Source: CACORA01 sp044234625 (GTDB lineage Bacteria > Planctomycetota > Planctomycetia > Pirellulales > UBA1268). From it: a DNA stretch of 64,000 bases. Below are positions 1-7,975 of this stretch, piece after piece. A program made the translations under genes and the position numbers. The notes below the pieces were generated by a model that was given only the letters and a program-made list of their open reading frames with translations, ran no database searches and was not told the origin of the DNA. Positions within the stretch are counted from its first letter, which is position 1; every line of letters begins with the position of its first letter. The stretch is from assembly GCA_044234625.1 (NCBI GenBank), contig JBIIIP010000001.1, positions 1 to 64,000 on the forward strand, written 5' to 3'.

Positions 1-1
1 G

Positions 2-1708
2 CGGTTCCGCACGGCGAAGCTCCCCAGCGAGAACTCGGAAGGGCAGCTCTCGAAGCTGCTCGCCGAACACGGCGTGCCCTTCCGCTACGAGGATGCGCCC
101 AGCCCGTGGCGGAACTGGATGCCGATGCTCTTCCTCACCGGCCTGTTCGGCGTGCTCTTCTACATGATGATGCGGCGGCTCGGCGGGGCTGGCAGCCCGA
201 TGGCCTTCGGTCGCAGCCGCGGCAAGATGTATGCCCAGGAGGATCTGGGCATCACGTTCGACGACGTGGCCGGGATCGACGAGGCCGTGGAGGAATTGCG
301 CGAGGTCGTCGAATTCCTGCGCAGCCCCGAGAAATACCAGTTGCTCGGCGGCCACATCCCCAAGGGCGTGCTGCTCGTGGGTCCGCCGGGCACCGGGAAA
401 ACGCTCCTGGCCAAGGCGATCGCCGGCGAGGCGGGCGTGCCCTTCTTCGGGCTTTCTGGCAGCGACTTCGTCGAGATGTTCGTGGGCGTCGGCGCGGCGC
501 GGGTGCGCGACATGTTCCAGCAGGCGGCGGCCAAGGCTCCCTGCATCATCTTCATCGACGAGCTCGACGCCCTCGGCAAGACCCGCGGCACGAGCGTCGT
601 CGGCGGCCACGACGAGCGCGAACAGACGCTCAACGCCCTGCTCGTGGAAATGGACGGGTTCGGCAGCAACAGCGGCGTCATCGTGCTCGCCGCCACCAAT
701 CGCCCCGAGACGCTCGATCCGGCATTGCTGCGGCCCGGCCGCTTCGATCGCCACGTGCTCGTCGACCGCCCCGACGTGCGCGGCCGCGAGGCGATCCTCC
801 GCGTGCACGTGGCCAACGTGAAGCTCAATCCCGACGTGAACATCGAGCAGATCGCGAGGATCACTTCGGGATTCGTGGGGGCCGATCTCGCCAATCTGGT
901 GAACGAGGCGGCGCTGCTCGCCGCCCGCAACGACAAGTCGGCCGTGGGCATGGAGGAATTCAATGAGGGCGTCGAGCGGGTCACGGCGGGGCTCGAGAAG
1001 AAGAAGCGGGTGATTCACGAAGACGAGAAGAAGCGGGTCGCCTACCATGAGGCGGCCCACGCACTGGTGGCCTTCTCGCTGCCCAACACCGACCCCGTGC
1101 ACAAGGTTTCGATCATCCCCCGCGGCCTGGCAGCCCTGGGCTACACGATGCAGCGGCCGGAGGACGACCGCTACCTCCTCACGCAGTCCGAGTTGGAAAG
1201 CCGCATCCAGGTGCTGCTGGCGGGGACGATCGCCGAGGAAATGGTCTATGCCGACGTCTCGACCGGCGCCCAGAACGATCTCGAGCGGACCAGCGAGATC
1301 ACCCGGGCGATGGTCATGGACTACGGTATGAGCCGTCTCGGGCGAGTGACGTATCGGGAGAATCCCCGCTCGCCCTTCCTCGCCGCCGCCGGCGCGGAGT
1401 TGCCGCAGGCCCGTTCGCACAGCGAGGAAACGGCCCGCGAGATCGACGAGGAGGTGCGGCGGATTGTCGATGAGGCGATCGTGAAGGTGCGGCGGATCCT
1501 CGAGTCCCGCCGCGCGGCCCTGGAGGCGATCGCCCGGCGGCTGATCGAGACGGAGGTGATCGACGGCGACGAACTCAAACGTCTCGTCGAAGCCTCGGTC
1601 GAGGCGCCGCAGATCGTGCCCGGCACCGACACCGACCGCCGGCTGCCGCGGCCCTCGACCGCCGACGCCGCGGCCGACCGTCCCGCGGCCGGTCCGGCTG
1701 AAGCCTGA
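2..1708 (+). CDS. ftsH: ATP-dependent zinc metalloprotease FtsH, 5' end outside window
   Basis: Membrane-anchored AAA+ protease that degrades misfolded or short-lived membrane and cytosolic proteins. The frame is open from base 2, so the true start is upstream; the GTG at 74 is only the first possible start inside the window. Visible in order: one membrane segment just before the AAA domain (about 115-170), Walker A GPPGTGKT (380-403), Walker B IIFIDE (near 545-562), the second region of homology with the NRPETLDPALLRPGR segment, and the zinc site HEAAH (1046-1060). The downstream Asp of TGAQNDLE is the expected third zinc ligand. The C-terminus is a helical tail ending in an Ala/Pro-rich stretch. 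All catalytic residues are present. Family assignment is certain; planctomycetes often carry several FtsH copies, so which paralogue this is cannot be told. Confidence 0.97.
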   Translation, partial: RFRTAKLPSENSEGQLSKLLAEHGVPFRYEDAPSPWRNWMPMLFLTGLFGVLFYMMMRRLGGAGSPMAFGRSRGKMYAQEDLGITFDDVAGIDEAVEELREVVEFLRSPEKYQLLGGHIPKGVLLVGPPGTGKTLLAKAIAGEAGVPFFGLSGSDFVEMFVGVGAARVRDMFQQAAAKAPCIIFIDELDALGKTRGTSVVGGHDEREQTLNALLVEMDGFGSNSGVIVLAATNRPETLDPALLRPGRFDRHVLVDRPDVRGREAILRVHVANVKLNPDVNIEQIARITSGFVGADLANLVNEAALLAARNDKSAVGMEEFNEGVERVTAGLEKKKRVIHEDEKKRVAYHEAAHALVAFSLPNTDPVHKVSIIPRGLAALGYTMQRPEDDRYLLTQSELESRIQVLLAGTIAEEMVYADVSTGAQNDLERTSEITRAMVMDYGMSRLGRVTYRENPRSPFLAAAGAELPQARSHSEETAREIDEEVRRIVDEAIVKVRRILESRRAALEAIARRLIETEVIDGDELKRLVEASVEAPQIVPGTDTDRRLPRPSTADAAADRPAAGPAEA

Positions 1709-1864
1709 TGCCGCGGTCGTCACAACCGTCACGTCCCCTCCAGCCGCTGCCGGCCGCGAAGGGCTCGTGTCGCGGCCCCGCCGCTGCCGATTCCTCGCCT
1801 GGGTCGAGCGTGGCCGCGCCGCCCAGAGGACTTTCCCGCGTCACGCGGCGTGGGCAACGAGACC

Positions 1865-2080
1865 ATGTGGAAAAGCTTTTTTCTTGCCGCCGGAATCTTC
1901 GCCTGCATCGTGGGGATCGAGCTTTTGGTCGTCGATTCGGTGACGATCCTGCCCGTCGATGGCAGGGGCGGCCCGCGGCTGTTCACGGCGCCCGACTGGG
2001 CTCCCTGGACGCTGATTTCGGCCGGGGCCGTGACGGTGCTCCATTTCGCCACGCTGCCCAAGGGCCTGCTCAAGGACTAG
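1865..2080 (+). CDS. small two-helix membrane protein, conserved in planctomycetes
   Basis: A 71-aa protein starting MWKSFFL, with one hydrophobic helix at residues 4-26 and a second at about 45-62, ending in a short basic tail. I start at the ATG at 1865; an in-frame GTG at 1850 would add five residues. I recognise the N-terminal pattern (WKSFFLAxGI) as that of uncharacterised planctomycete proteins but know no function. It lies 156 nt after ftsH on the same strand. No catalytic motif is visible. Confidence 0.7.
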   Translation: MWKSFFLAAGIFACIVGIELLVVDSVTILPVDGRGGPRLFTAPDWAPWTLISAGAVTVLHFATLPKGLLKD

Positions 2081-2245
2081 CTGTCCGTGGAAAAAGTCAT
2101 CCATGGCCTTTTTCCACTTGGTCGACCGCAAAAAATGCCGAGGGTTTTCTGGGGCGACGGCTAGCGCATCCTGCTCAGGCAGACTTGTTCCACAGTCTGC
2201 TAGGCGAATCCCCGCCGCCCCGCGGCGTGCCTAGACTTGAGTGAC
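2081..2245. repeat. intergenic region with two palindromes
   Basis: Between the small membrane protein and the DCC protein lie two perfect hairpins. One has arms TGGAAAAAG (2088-2096) and CTTTTTCCA (2108-2116). The other has arms GCAGACT (2179-2185) and AGTCTGC (2194-2200). Neither is followed by a clear T-tract on the plus strand. The first could work as a terminator in either direction; the second looks like a REP-type intergenic palindrome. Confidence 0.5.
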
Positions 2246-2644
2246 ATGCTCACGACCAGTACCAGGCCCGAGCACGACACCGTTCTCTACGACGGGCAGT
2301 GCCGCTTCTGCCGGAGCCAAATCGCCCTGTTGCGGGCGCTGGATTGCTGCCAAGCCCTCCGCTTCGTGTCCTTGCACGATCCGGCCGTCGCCCGGCAGTA
2401 TCCCGAGCTTTCCGCTGAGGATCTGCTCGCGCAGATGTACGTCGTCGACCGCGGCGGCCATGCCCGCGGGGGCGCGGAGGCGGTGCGTTATCTCTCCCGG
2501 CGGCTGCCACTCTTGTGGCCGCTGGCGCTCCCCTTGCACATTCCCGGTTCCTTGCCGTTGTGGCGCAGCCTGTATGCGTTCGTGGCCCGCAACCGCTATC
2601 GCATCGCGGGGTCGTGCGAGGATGGCAGTTGCCGGCTGCACTGA
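2246..2644 (+). CDS. DCC-family thiol-disulfide oxidoreductase (DUF393)
   Basis: A 132-aa protein of the DUF393 family, named for the N-terminal DxxCxxC motif, seen here as DGQCRFC (about residues 17-23). The family is predicted to be thioredoxin-like and to act in thiol-disulfide exchange, but no substrate is established. The C-terminal half has a hydrophobic stretch (LPLLWPLALPLHIPG) typical of the family. A TTG at 2237 is an alternative start; I prefer the ATG at 2246. It converges with the sigma-54 activator downstream. Confidence 0.85.
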   Translation: MLTTSTRPEHDTVLYDGQCRFCRSQIALLRALDCCQALRFVSLHDPAVARQYPELSAEDLLAQMYVVDRGGHARGGAEAVRYLSRRLPLLWPLALPLHIPGSLPLWRSLYAFVARNRYRIAGSCEDGSCRLH

Positions 2645-2680
2645 CACCCAATGGCCTCGGCGAACCGAGGAGGCCGCCGC

Positions 2681-3709
2681 TTAGTCGAGATCGCGGAGCA
2701 GGCGGGTGAGCGTGTTGGCGTGCACACCCAAGAGCTTCGCGGCCCGGGCCTTGTGGCCACGGGTGATCTCCAGGGCCTGCTTGATGGCCTGCTCGCGGAG
2801 CGTGTCGAGATTCAGGCTCGGCAGCCGGCCAGGCTCCGCCGTCCGAGCCGACGCCTTGGCGGGAAGCTGCGGCTCTGTCTGGAGCACGTAAGCCTGCTCG
2901 ATCACGTGGGCGAGCTGGCGGACGTTGCCCGGCCAGTCGAATGCACAGAATTGCTCGAGCACCTGCGGAGACGGCTCCCACACCGGCAGGCGGTATTTCG
3001 CGGCAAACTGCCGCGAGAAAAACTCGATGAACTCCGGAATGTCTTCCATCCGCTCACGCAGACAGGGGACGCGAAGCTCGATCATGTTGAGCCGGTAGTA
3101 GAGATCCTCACGGAACGATCCCTTCTCGACCTCGTCCTCGAGATTGCGGTTGGTGGCGGCCACCACCTGAACGTCGATGGGGACCGGGTTGGTCGCTCCG
3201 ACGGGGAGCACTTCGCGCTGCTGCAACACGCGGAGCAGTTTTGGCTGCAACTCCGGCGGCATCTCGCCGATCTCGTCGAGGAACACGACGCCGCCCTGGG
3301 CGGCGCGAAAGATGCCGAGCGAGCGGCCGGCGGCTCCCGTGAACGCGCCCTTCTCGTGGCCGAACAACTGGCTCTCGGCAAGCGACGGCGTGAGGGCCGC
3401 ACAGTTCACCGGGATGAAGGCCTTGTCTTTCCTCGCTCCGCTGCGGTGCAGCAGCCGGGCCCAGAGTTCCTTGCCCGTGCCTGTCTCGCCGGAGACCAGC
3501 ACAGTGCACTCCACTTCCGCAGCCCGCTCGATCGATCGCGCGATCCGCCGCATCGTGGCATTGCTGCCAAGCACCCAGTTGCCTTGGTCCGGCACGTCAG
3601 CAACGCACGCTCCGCGGCTGTCCAGCAAGAGCGCCGGATCGAGCGCACCGCCGCGCGGATCACGGGCGGCACGGTCTGCACTGCGGAAGGCGGTAGGCTT
3701 GACTGCCAT
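2681..3709 (-). CDS. sigma-54-dependent transcriptional activator (NtrC-type AAA+ with Fis HTH, no receiver domain)
   Basis: A 342-aa bacterial enhancer-binding protein that remodels RNA polymerase-sigma-54 using ATP. Walker A GETGTGKE is at residues 74-81, the sigma-54-contacting GAFTGA loop at 121-126, and Walker B with FLDEIGE near 141-149. The last 45 residues form a Fis-type helix-turn-helix (KARAAKLLGVHANTL). The 45 residues before the AAA domain are too short for a receiver, GAF or PAS domain, so the signal input is unknown; it may be controlled by a partner protein or simply by its level. The 209-nt gap upstream carries an inverted repeat that could be its own operator. Confidence 0.93.
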   Translation of the reverse strand: MAVKPTAFRSADRAARDPRGGALDPALLLDSRGACVADVPDQGNWVLGSNATMRRIARSIERAAEVECTVLVSGETGTGKELWARLLHRSGARKDKAFIPVNCAALTPSLAESQLFGHEKGAFTGAAGRSLGIFRAAQGGVVFLDEIGEMPPELQPKLLRVLQQREVLPVGATNPVPIDVQVVAATNRNLEDEVEKGSFREDLYYRLNMIELRVPCLRERMEDIPEFIEFFSRQFAAKYRLPVWEPSPQVLEQFCAFDWPGNVRQLAHVIEQAYVLQTEPQLPAKASARTAEPGRLPSLNLDTLREQAIKQALEITRGHKARAAKLLGVHANTLTRLLRDLD

Positions 3710-3746
3710 GGAAGCCGCTACCGGGAAGAGTGGGAGGAACGGACCT

Positions 3747-3777
3747 GTAGCGGTCTTTCAATCGAACTAACCGCTAC
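3747..3777. promoter_or_regulatory. inverted repeat upstream of the sigma-54 activator
   Basis: Perfect 8-bp arms GTAGCGGT (3747-3754) and ACCGCTAC (3770-3777) with a 15-nt spacer. A third copy of the core, CCGCTAC, lies at 3715-3721, immediately upstream of the activator start codon at 3709. Three copies of one heptamer within 63 bp suggest a binding site for a dimeric regulator, possibly autoregulation by the Fis-type domain. No T-tract follows, so a terminator is less likely. Confidence 0.4.
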
Positions 3778-3918
3778 GGGACTAACAGTATCTTCGGAAA
3801 CCAGCCCCGACGCAACGTCTCGGCAGGCTCCGGCCGCCGGGAAAATCACCCTGGTTACCCATGCCCTCCCAGCCCGCCAAAGCCCCACAAAATCAGGGGA
3901 AACCGTCGCTTCAGCAGG

Positions 3919-4668
3919 TCAACGGGAGTCCGCCGCAGTCGGCTGGGCCCGAAAAAAAAGGAGGTGCTGCCAGGGCAGCCGATCGAATTCCCGGGCCGGC
4001 TCGAAACCCGCGGCCGCCAGTTCCAACCGCACCTGGGCCTTCGTCATCTTGTGCAGTGGCTTGATCGGCACGGCCGGATCCTCGGCGCGGAACTCGGCCA
4101 GCACCAGCACCCCGCCCGCGGCGAGGCTGTCGCGGATCCTCGAGAGCATCGGCGTGGGGTGCGAGAACTCGTGGTACACGTCCACACAGAGCACGAGGTC
4201 GACCCCGCCCTGCGGGAGCCGCGGATCGATCGGCGAACCGAGGATCGGCCGGATGTTCGTGAGCCCGTCTTCGCCGGCGCGGCTGGCGAGGAGCCGCAGC
4301 ATTTCGGGCTGGACGTCGACGGCGTAGACGATGCCCTGCGGACCGACCATCCGCGACAGTTCCAGCGTGTAGAACCCGTTTCCGCAGCCCATGTCGCAGA
4401 CCCGCATTCCCGGCCGGACGGCGAGCGCTTCCAAGAGCAGGCGGCAGTCTTCTTCCCGCTGCCGGCTCTCGCGCACCAACCAGGGCGCGCCCGTGTAGTG
4501 CATCGTCTGGGCGATTTCGCGGCCCATGTGATGCGTCTGCGCCGGTGGAATGGCCAGGCTGCGATCGATGCCCATGTCGATCGGCAAGGGCTCGCCGACG
4601 GCCATCCCGCCGCAGGCCCACGCGCATGCCCAGAAGACAACACCCAGCGAAACGACAGCTCGGCCCAT
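3919..4668 (-). CDS. class I SAM-dependent methyltransferase with signal peptide
   Basis: A 249-aa protein with an N-terminal signal sequence (residues 1-26, ending ...CGGMAVGEP) followed by a Rossmann methyltransferase domain. The SAM-binding motif I is DMGCGNG (92-98), followed by an acidic strand AVDVQPEML and VDLVLCVDVYHEF as motif II. The fold is clear but the substrate is not. A signal peptide on a SAM enzyme is odd because SAM is cytosolic; the N-terminus may instead be an uncleaved anchor. I start at the ATG at 4668, which avoids overlap with lpxI upstream. Confidence 0.85.
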   Translation of the reverse strand: MGRAVVSLGVVFWACAWACGGMAVGEPLPIDMGIDRSLAIPPAQTHHMGREIAQTMHYTGAPWLVRESRQREEDCRLLLEALAVRPGMRVCDMGCGNGFYTLELSRMVGPQGIVYAVDVQPEMLRLLASRAGEDGLTNIRPILGSPIDPRLPQGGVDLVLCVDVYHEFSHPTPMLSRIRDSLAAGGVLVLAEFRAEDPAVPIKPLHKMTKAQVRLELAAAGFEPAREFDRLPWQHLLFFRAQPTAADSR

Positions 4669-4693
4669 GCCGACGAGTATAGAGCGGGACGCG

Positions 4694-5602
4694 TCAGGCC
4701 GCGTCGGCTGCGGCGTCGATCGCCGGGCGGCCGGCATCGTCGAAGAAGCTCACGACCGCGATCCCGCTACGGAGGGCGAAATCGGCGAGGTCGGCAGCAT
4801 CGACGAGGATGGTTTTTCCGGCCTCGATGGCCAGCACGCTCGCCCCGGCGGCCCGCAGCGATTGCAGCGTGCCGATGCCGATCGTCGGCATGTCGAAGCG
4901 GAGATCCTGCTGCGGCTTGGCCACCTTCACCACGACCATGCCGCCCGCGGCACACAGACGCCCGGCGCGACGGATGCATTCGTCGGTGCCTTCGATCGCC
5001 TCCAGGGCGAGCGGCGCGCGGTTCTTGACGACCACCGTCTGGCCGATGTCGAGGCGGCCTAGTTCCTTGGCGAGCTGCCAGCCGAAGATCACATCGTTGA
5101 GCTGTTGTTTCGTCAGCGGCCGGCCGGCGAGCACGCCGCCCGCGGCCAGCAGTTCCGGTGCCAGGTCGGTCGCCGGGCAGATGCGCACGCCCGCGGCGTC
5201 GAAGGCCGCCGTGATCGCTCCGAGCAGGGAATCGTCGCGGTTGTCGCGGCGGCGGCTGACGAAGTGCGGCCAGAAGGTTTTCAGGCCGGTCCAGTCGGGG
5301 AAGTGCCGCAGCCAGGCCTGCCGGGCGAAAAGTTTCGTCTTGTGGATCTTGCCCGCCATCGTTGCCCGGCGGCAGCCGTGTTGCTTGAAGAAGCCGATCG
5401 CCTTGCCGATCTCGGCCACGCCCACGAAGCCATGGTGGTCGGCGAGCGGCTCGAGCGCGGCATCGGCGTGGTCGCGGATGGAAAGGATCGCGGTGCGGCC
5501 GCCGCGGCGGCGCACGGCCTCGGCCACCGCCACGGGGAATCGGCCCCAGCCGGCGAGGATGCCGACCGTCTCGCCGGCGAGGGAAGTCGGGATTCCGGCC
5601 AT
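4694..5602 (-). CDS. lpxI: UDP-2,3-diacylglucosamine pyrophosphatase LpxI (DUF1009)
   Basis: LpxI hydrolyses UDP-2,3-diacylglucosamine to lipid X in lipid A synthesis and replaces LpxH in many bacteria. The 302-aa protein has the family layout: an N-terminal glycine-rich segment (GILAGWGRFPVAVA), the middle VxAGKIHK-like stretch (MAGKIHKTKLF), and the C-terminal signature KxxQDLRFDMPTIG. It directly follows lpxD: lpxD ends at 5605 and the lpxI ATG is at 5602. A GTG at 5608 would overlap the lpxD stop, but the GGAGG about nine bases before the ATG fits 5602 better. The pair supports a lipid A-type outer membrane. Confidence 0.92.
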   Translation of the reverse strand: MAGIPTSLAGETVGILAGWGRFPVAVAEAVRRRGGRTAILSIRDHADAALEPLADHHGFVGVAEIGKAIGFFKQHGCRRATMAGKIHKTKLFARQAWLRHFPDWTGLKTFWPHFVSRRRDNRDDSLLGAITAAFDAAGVRICPATDLAPELLAAGGVLAGRPLTKQQLNDVIFGWQLAKELGRLDIGQTVVVKNRAPLALEAIEGTDECIRRAGRLCAAGGMVVVKVAKPQQDLRFDMPTIGIGTLQSLRAAGASVLAIEAGKTILVDAADLADFALRSGIAVVSFFDDAGRPAIDAAADAA

Positions 5603-5604
5603 CG

Positions 5605-6663
5605 TCACGCCGCCTCCGCGGCCCCGCGGTCGGTGGCCGGCTTTTCCAGCGCCTCGACCCGCGCCGACAAGTGCTTGATGTCTTTTCGCATCTCGGGCAG
5701 CTTCGACATCGTGGCTAGTTGCAGTTTTCTTTCGCGGAGCTCGATCGCCGGCTCGCCGAGCACGGTCATGCCGGGCGGCACGTCGTTCGACACGCCCGAG
5801 CGGGCGCCGAGCACGGCTCGTTCGCCGATGTGCACGTGGTCGCGAACGCCCACCTGCCCGGCCATCACCACCCAGTCGCCCGTCGTCGTGCTGCCCGCCA
5901 CGCCCACCTGGGAGCAGATCATGTTGTGGGCGCCGAGCCGGCAGTTGTGGGCGATCATCACGAGGTTGTCGATCTTCGTGCCCGTGCCGATCACGGTGGG
6001 GCCGTAGGTGCCGCGATCGATCGTCGTGTTGGCGCCGATCTCGACGTCGTCCATCACCTCGACCCAGCCGAGTTGCGCCGAGAGCGTGAGGCCCCCGCCG
6101 CCGGCCTTGTAGCCGAAGCCGTAGGCGCCGAGCACCGCGTTGGCGTGGATGATGCAGCGGGCGCCGACCCGCGTCTGGTCGTAGAGAACAGCCCCGGGGA
6201 AAATCACCGTATCGGGCCCGATCCGACAGCCCGGCATGATCCGCGCGCCAGCATGGACCGTCGCTCCCGACCCGATCTCGACGTCGGCGCCGATCGTCGC
6301 CGTGGGGTGGATGTCGACGTCGTCGCCGAGCCGCGCCGTGGGATCGACGACCGCCAGCGGACTCACCCCGATGCGGGTCTTCGGCTGCGGTGGCCGAAAG
6401 AACGTGATCACGGCGGCGAACGCGGCGTGCACATCGGCGACCTCGATCGTCGGCCGGTCGATGCCGCCGACACCGACGGGCACGATCGCCGCCCCCGCGC
6501 GGCTCTTCGCCAGGAGATGCAGCTTATCTGCGGCATCGACGAGCGTGACGTCGCCCGGTCCGGCGAGTTCGAGCGTGGCGGCGCCGGTCACCGGCACCGT
6601 AACGCCGGCCGCGGTCAGCGTGCCGCTGACGTGCGCAGCGAGCGTCTCGAGCGTGGTTGCCAT
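5605..6663 (-). CDS. lpxD: UDP-3-O-(3-hydroxyacyl)glucosamine N-acyltransferase LpxD
   Basis: LpxD adds the second acyl chain to UDP-GlcN in lipid A synthesis. The 352-aa protein has the N-terminal uridine-binding domain (residues 1-110), then a long left-handed beta-helix of hexapeptide repeats (for example GADVEIGSGATVHAG), then the active-site region MIAHNCRLGAHN with its conserved His residues, and a C-terminal helical coil (KHLSARVEALEK). Length and domain order are those of the family. It is the first gene of a two-gene unit with lpxI. An AGGAAG lies just before the ATG. Confidence 0.95.
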   Translation of the reverse strand: MATTLETLAAHVSGTLTAAGVTVPVTGAATLELAGPGDVTLVDAADKLHLLAKSRAGAAIVPVGVGGIDRPTIEVADVHAAFAAVITFFRPPQPKTRIGVSPLAVVDPTARLGDDVDIHPTATIGADVEIGSGATVHAGARIMPGCRIGPDTVIFPGAVLYDQTRVGARCIIHANAVLGAYGFGYKAGGGGLTLSAQLGWVEVMDDVEIGANTTIDRGTYGPTVIGTGTKIDNLVMIAHNCRLGAHNMICSQVGVAGSTTTGDWVVMAGQVGVRDHVHIGERAVLGARSGVSNDVPPGMTVLGEPAIELRERKLQLATMSKLPEMRKDIKHLSARVEALEKPATDRGAAEAA

Positions 6664-6734
6664 CTTCCTGCCTCCCTGAAGCGGTTCGGGGGCGGGGAAG
6701 ATAGGAGGCCTGGGGCCTCGGTCGCAAGGTGGAT

Positions 6735-7178
6735 TCAGGGCCGCTCCAGGCCGCGCTGGGCCATCAGGAGCATGGCCACGACCAGCCCCAGCCGCATCGA
6801 CCAGAGCACGGTGCGGATCCAGTTGGTGGCAACGAGCCGCGCATGAGCGCCCTCATCCCAGCCGGCGGAAAGGCGCTCGTGGAGGGGCACCTGCACGAGA
6901 AACGTGCTGGCCCAGATGGCGGCGAGCACGACGGCCGCCGCCCAAGGCATCCAGGCCGGGATGCCGGCCGGTCGCCGGGCGAGGAGCCACGCGGCGGCGA
7001 AGCCCTCGACGAGCATCGCGGGCACGACCACGGCGCCGATCCGGCCGCGGTGCATCGCCTCCCAACGGCCGAAGTCGTGGTGGGGCCAGCCCGACATGAG
7101 CGGATAGTGGGCCACCTGCACGCACCAGATCAGGCCCGTCATGAACGCCGTGGCCACCAGGTTGACGATGAGCGGCAT
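6735..7178 (-). CDS. four-helix membrane protein (DUF1772-like)
   Basis: A 147-aa integral membrane protein with four predicted helices (about 5-27, 53-72, 78-98 and 125-143). The segment after helix 3 (LVQVPLHERL...) and the ARLVATNWIRTVLW motif before helix 4 resemble DUF1772-like proteins of unknown function. The ATG at 7178 is chosen over an upstream TTG at 7208 because it begins directly before the first helix. No catalytic residues are evident. Confidence 0.7.
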   Translation of the reverse strand: MPLIVNLVATAFMTGLIWCVQVAHYPLMSGWPHHDFGRWEAMHRGRIGAVVVPAMLVEGFAAAWLLARRPAGIPAWMPWAAAVVLAAIWASTFLVQVPLHERLSAGWDEGAHARLVATNWIRTVLWSMRLGLVVAMLLMAQRGLERP

Positions 7179-7238
7179 GGTCTGCAGCGCCGGGTTGGCA
7201 ATCCTCAACCGACGAAGATTGTCCGTCCGTCAGTGTAG

Positions 7239-7973
7239 TCAGGCCCTGCTCTTCACGTCGGCCAGGCCGCCATCGACGCCGATCACCTGCGCGGTCACCC
7301 AGCTCTGCGCGGGGTCGAGCAGCCACACGATCGCCCGGGCCACGTCGCCGGCCTCGCCGAGCCGTCCCAAGGGGTGCATGGCGACCGATGCCTTCTCCGC
7401 CAGTTCACTCGCCACCAGCCCCGCCGCCAGCGGCGTGCGGACCAGGCCCGGCGCGACCGCGTTGAAACGGATCCGTTGCCGGGCGTAGGTGGCGGCGGCC
7501 GAGAGCACGAGGCCGATGATGCCGGCCTTGGCAGCCGCGATCGCCTCGTGGTTGGCCAGGCCGATCCGCGCCGCCGCGCTCGACACGAGCACGACGGAGC
7601 CTCCTTCGGCCTTCATGAGCCGGCCGGCCGCACGCACGCAGCCGAAGGCACTGGTGAGATTGGTGGCCAGCGTGGCCTGCCAGTCGGCAGCGCTCGTCAG
7701 ATGCGCCGGCTTGAGGAAGATCGAGCCCACGCAATTGGCGATCCCATCGAGTCCGCCCAGCTCCGCCGCGGCGCGGTCGGCACAGGCGTCGAGGGAGTCG
7801 GGATCCGTCGCCTCGACGGTGGCCCAGGGCATGCCCAATTCGTCACCGACGGCCCCCAGTCGCCCGTCATCGCGGCCCGCGAGGAACACCCTGCCCCCGC
7901 CGCCGACGACCAGGCGGGCAACCGCCGAACCGATGCCCCCGCCGCCGCCGACGATCAACACGCGCTGCTTCAC
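7239..7973 (-). CDS. short-chain dehydrogenase/reductase family protein lacking the catalytic Tyr
   Basis: A 244-aa Rossmann-fold protein with the SDR nucleotide motif (VGGGGGIGSA, near residues 8-17), the NCVGS segment in place of NNAG, the conserved Ser (VLVSSAAA) and the C-terminal AVAPGLVRTPL. The usual YxxxK pair is not intact: in NHEAIAAAKAG the Lys is present but the position four residues before it is Ile, not Tyr. It may therefore be a non-canonical reductase or a pseudoenzyme. The start is GTG at 7973, overlapping none of the sigma-factor coding region except near its stop at 7976; a TTG at 7985 is possible. Confidence 0.88.
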   Translation of the reverse strand: MKQRVLIVGGGGGIGSAVARLVVGGGGRVFLAGRDDGRLGAVGDELGMPWATVEATDPDSLDACADRAAAELGGLDGIANCVGSIFLKPAHLTSAADWQATLATNLTSAFGCVRAAGRLMKAEGGSVVLVSSAAARIGLANHEAIAAAKAGIIGLVLSAAATYARQRIRFNAVAPGLVRTPLAAGLVASELAEKASVAMHPLGRLGEAGDVARAIVWLLDPAQSWVTAQVIGVDGGLADVKSRA

Positions 7974-7975
7974 GG

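Noticed and set aside
1708..2244. 178-codon plus-strand frame after ftsH
   Set aside because: It covers the hairpin region and overlaps the small membrane gene in another frame; composition and lack of motifs indicate chance.
2651..4327. 558-codon plus-strand frame across the sigma-54 activator and methyltransferase
   Set aside because: Antisense to two genes with intact motifs; no recognisable domain.
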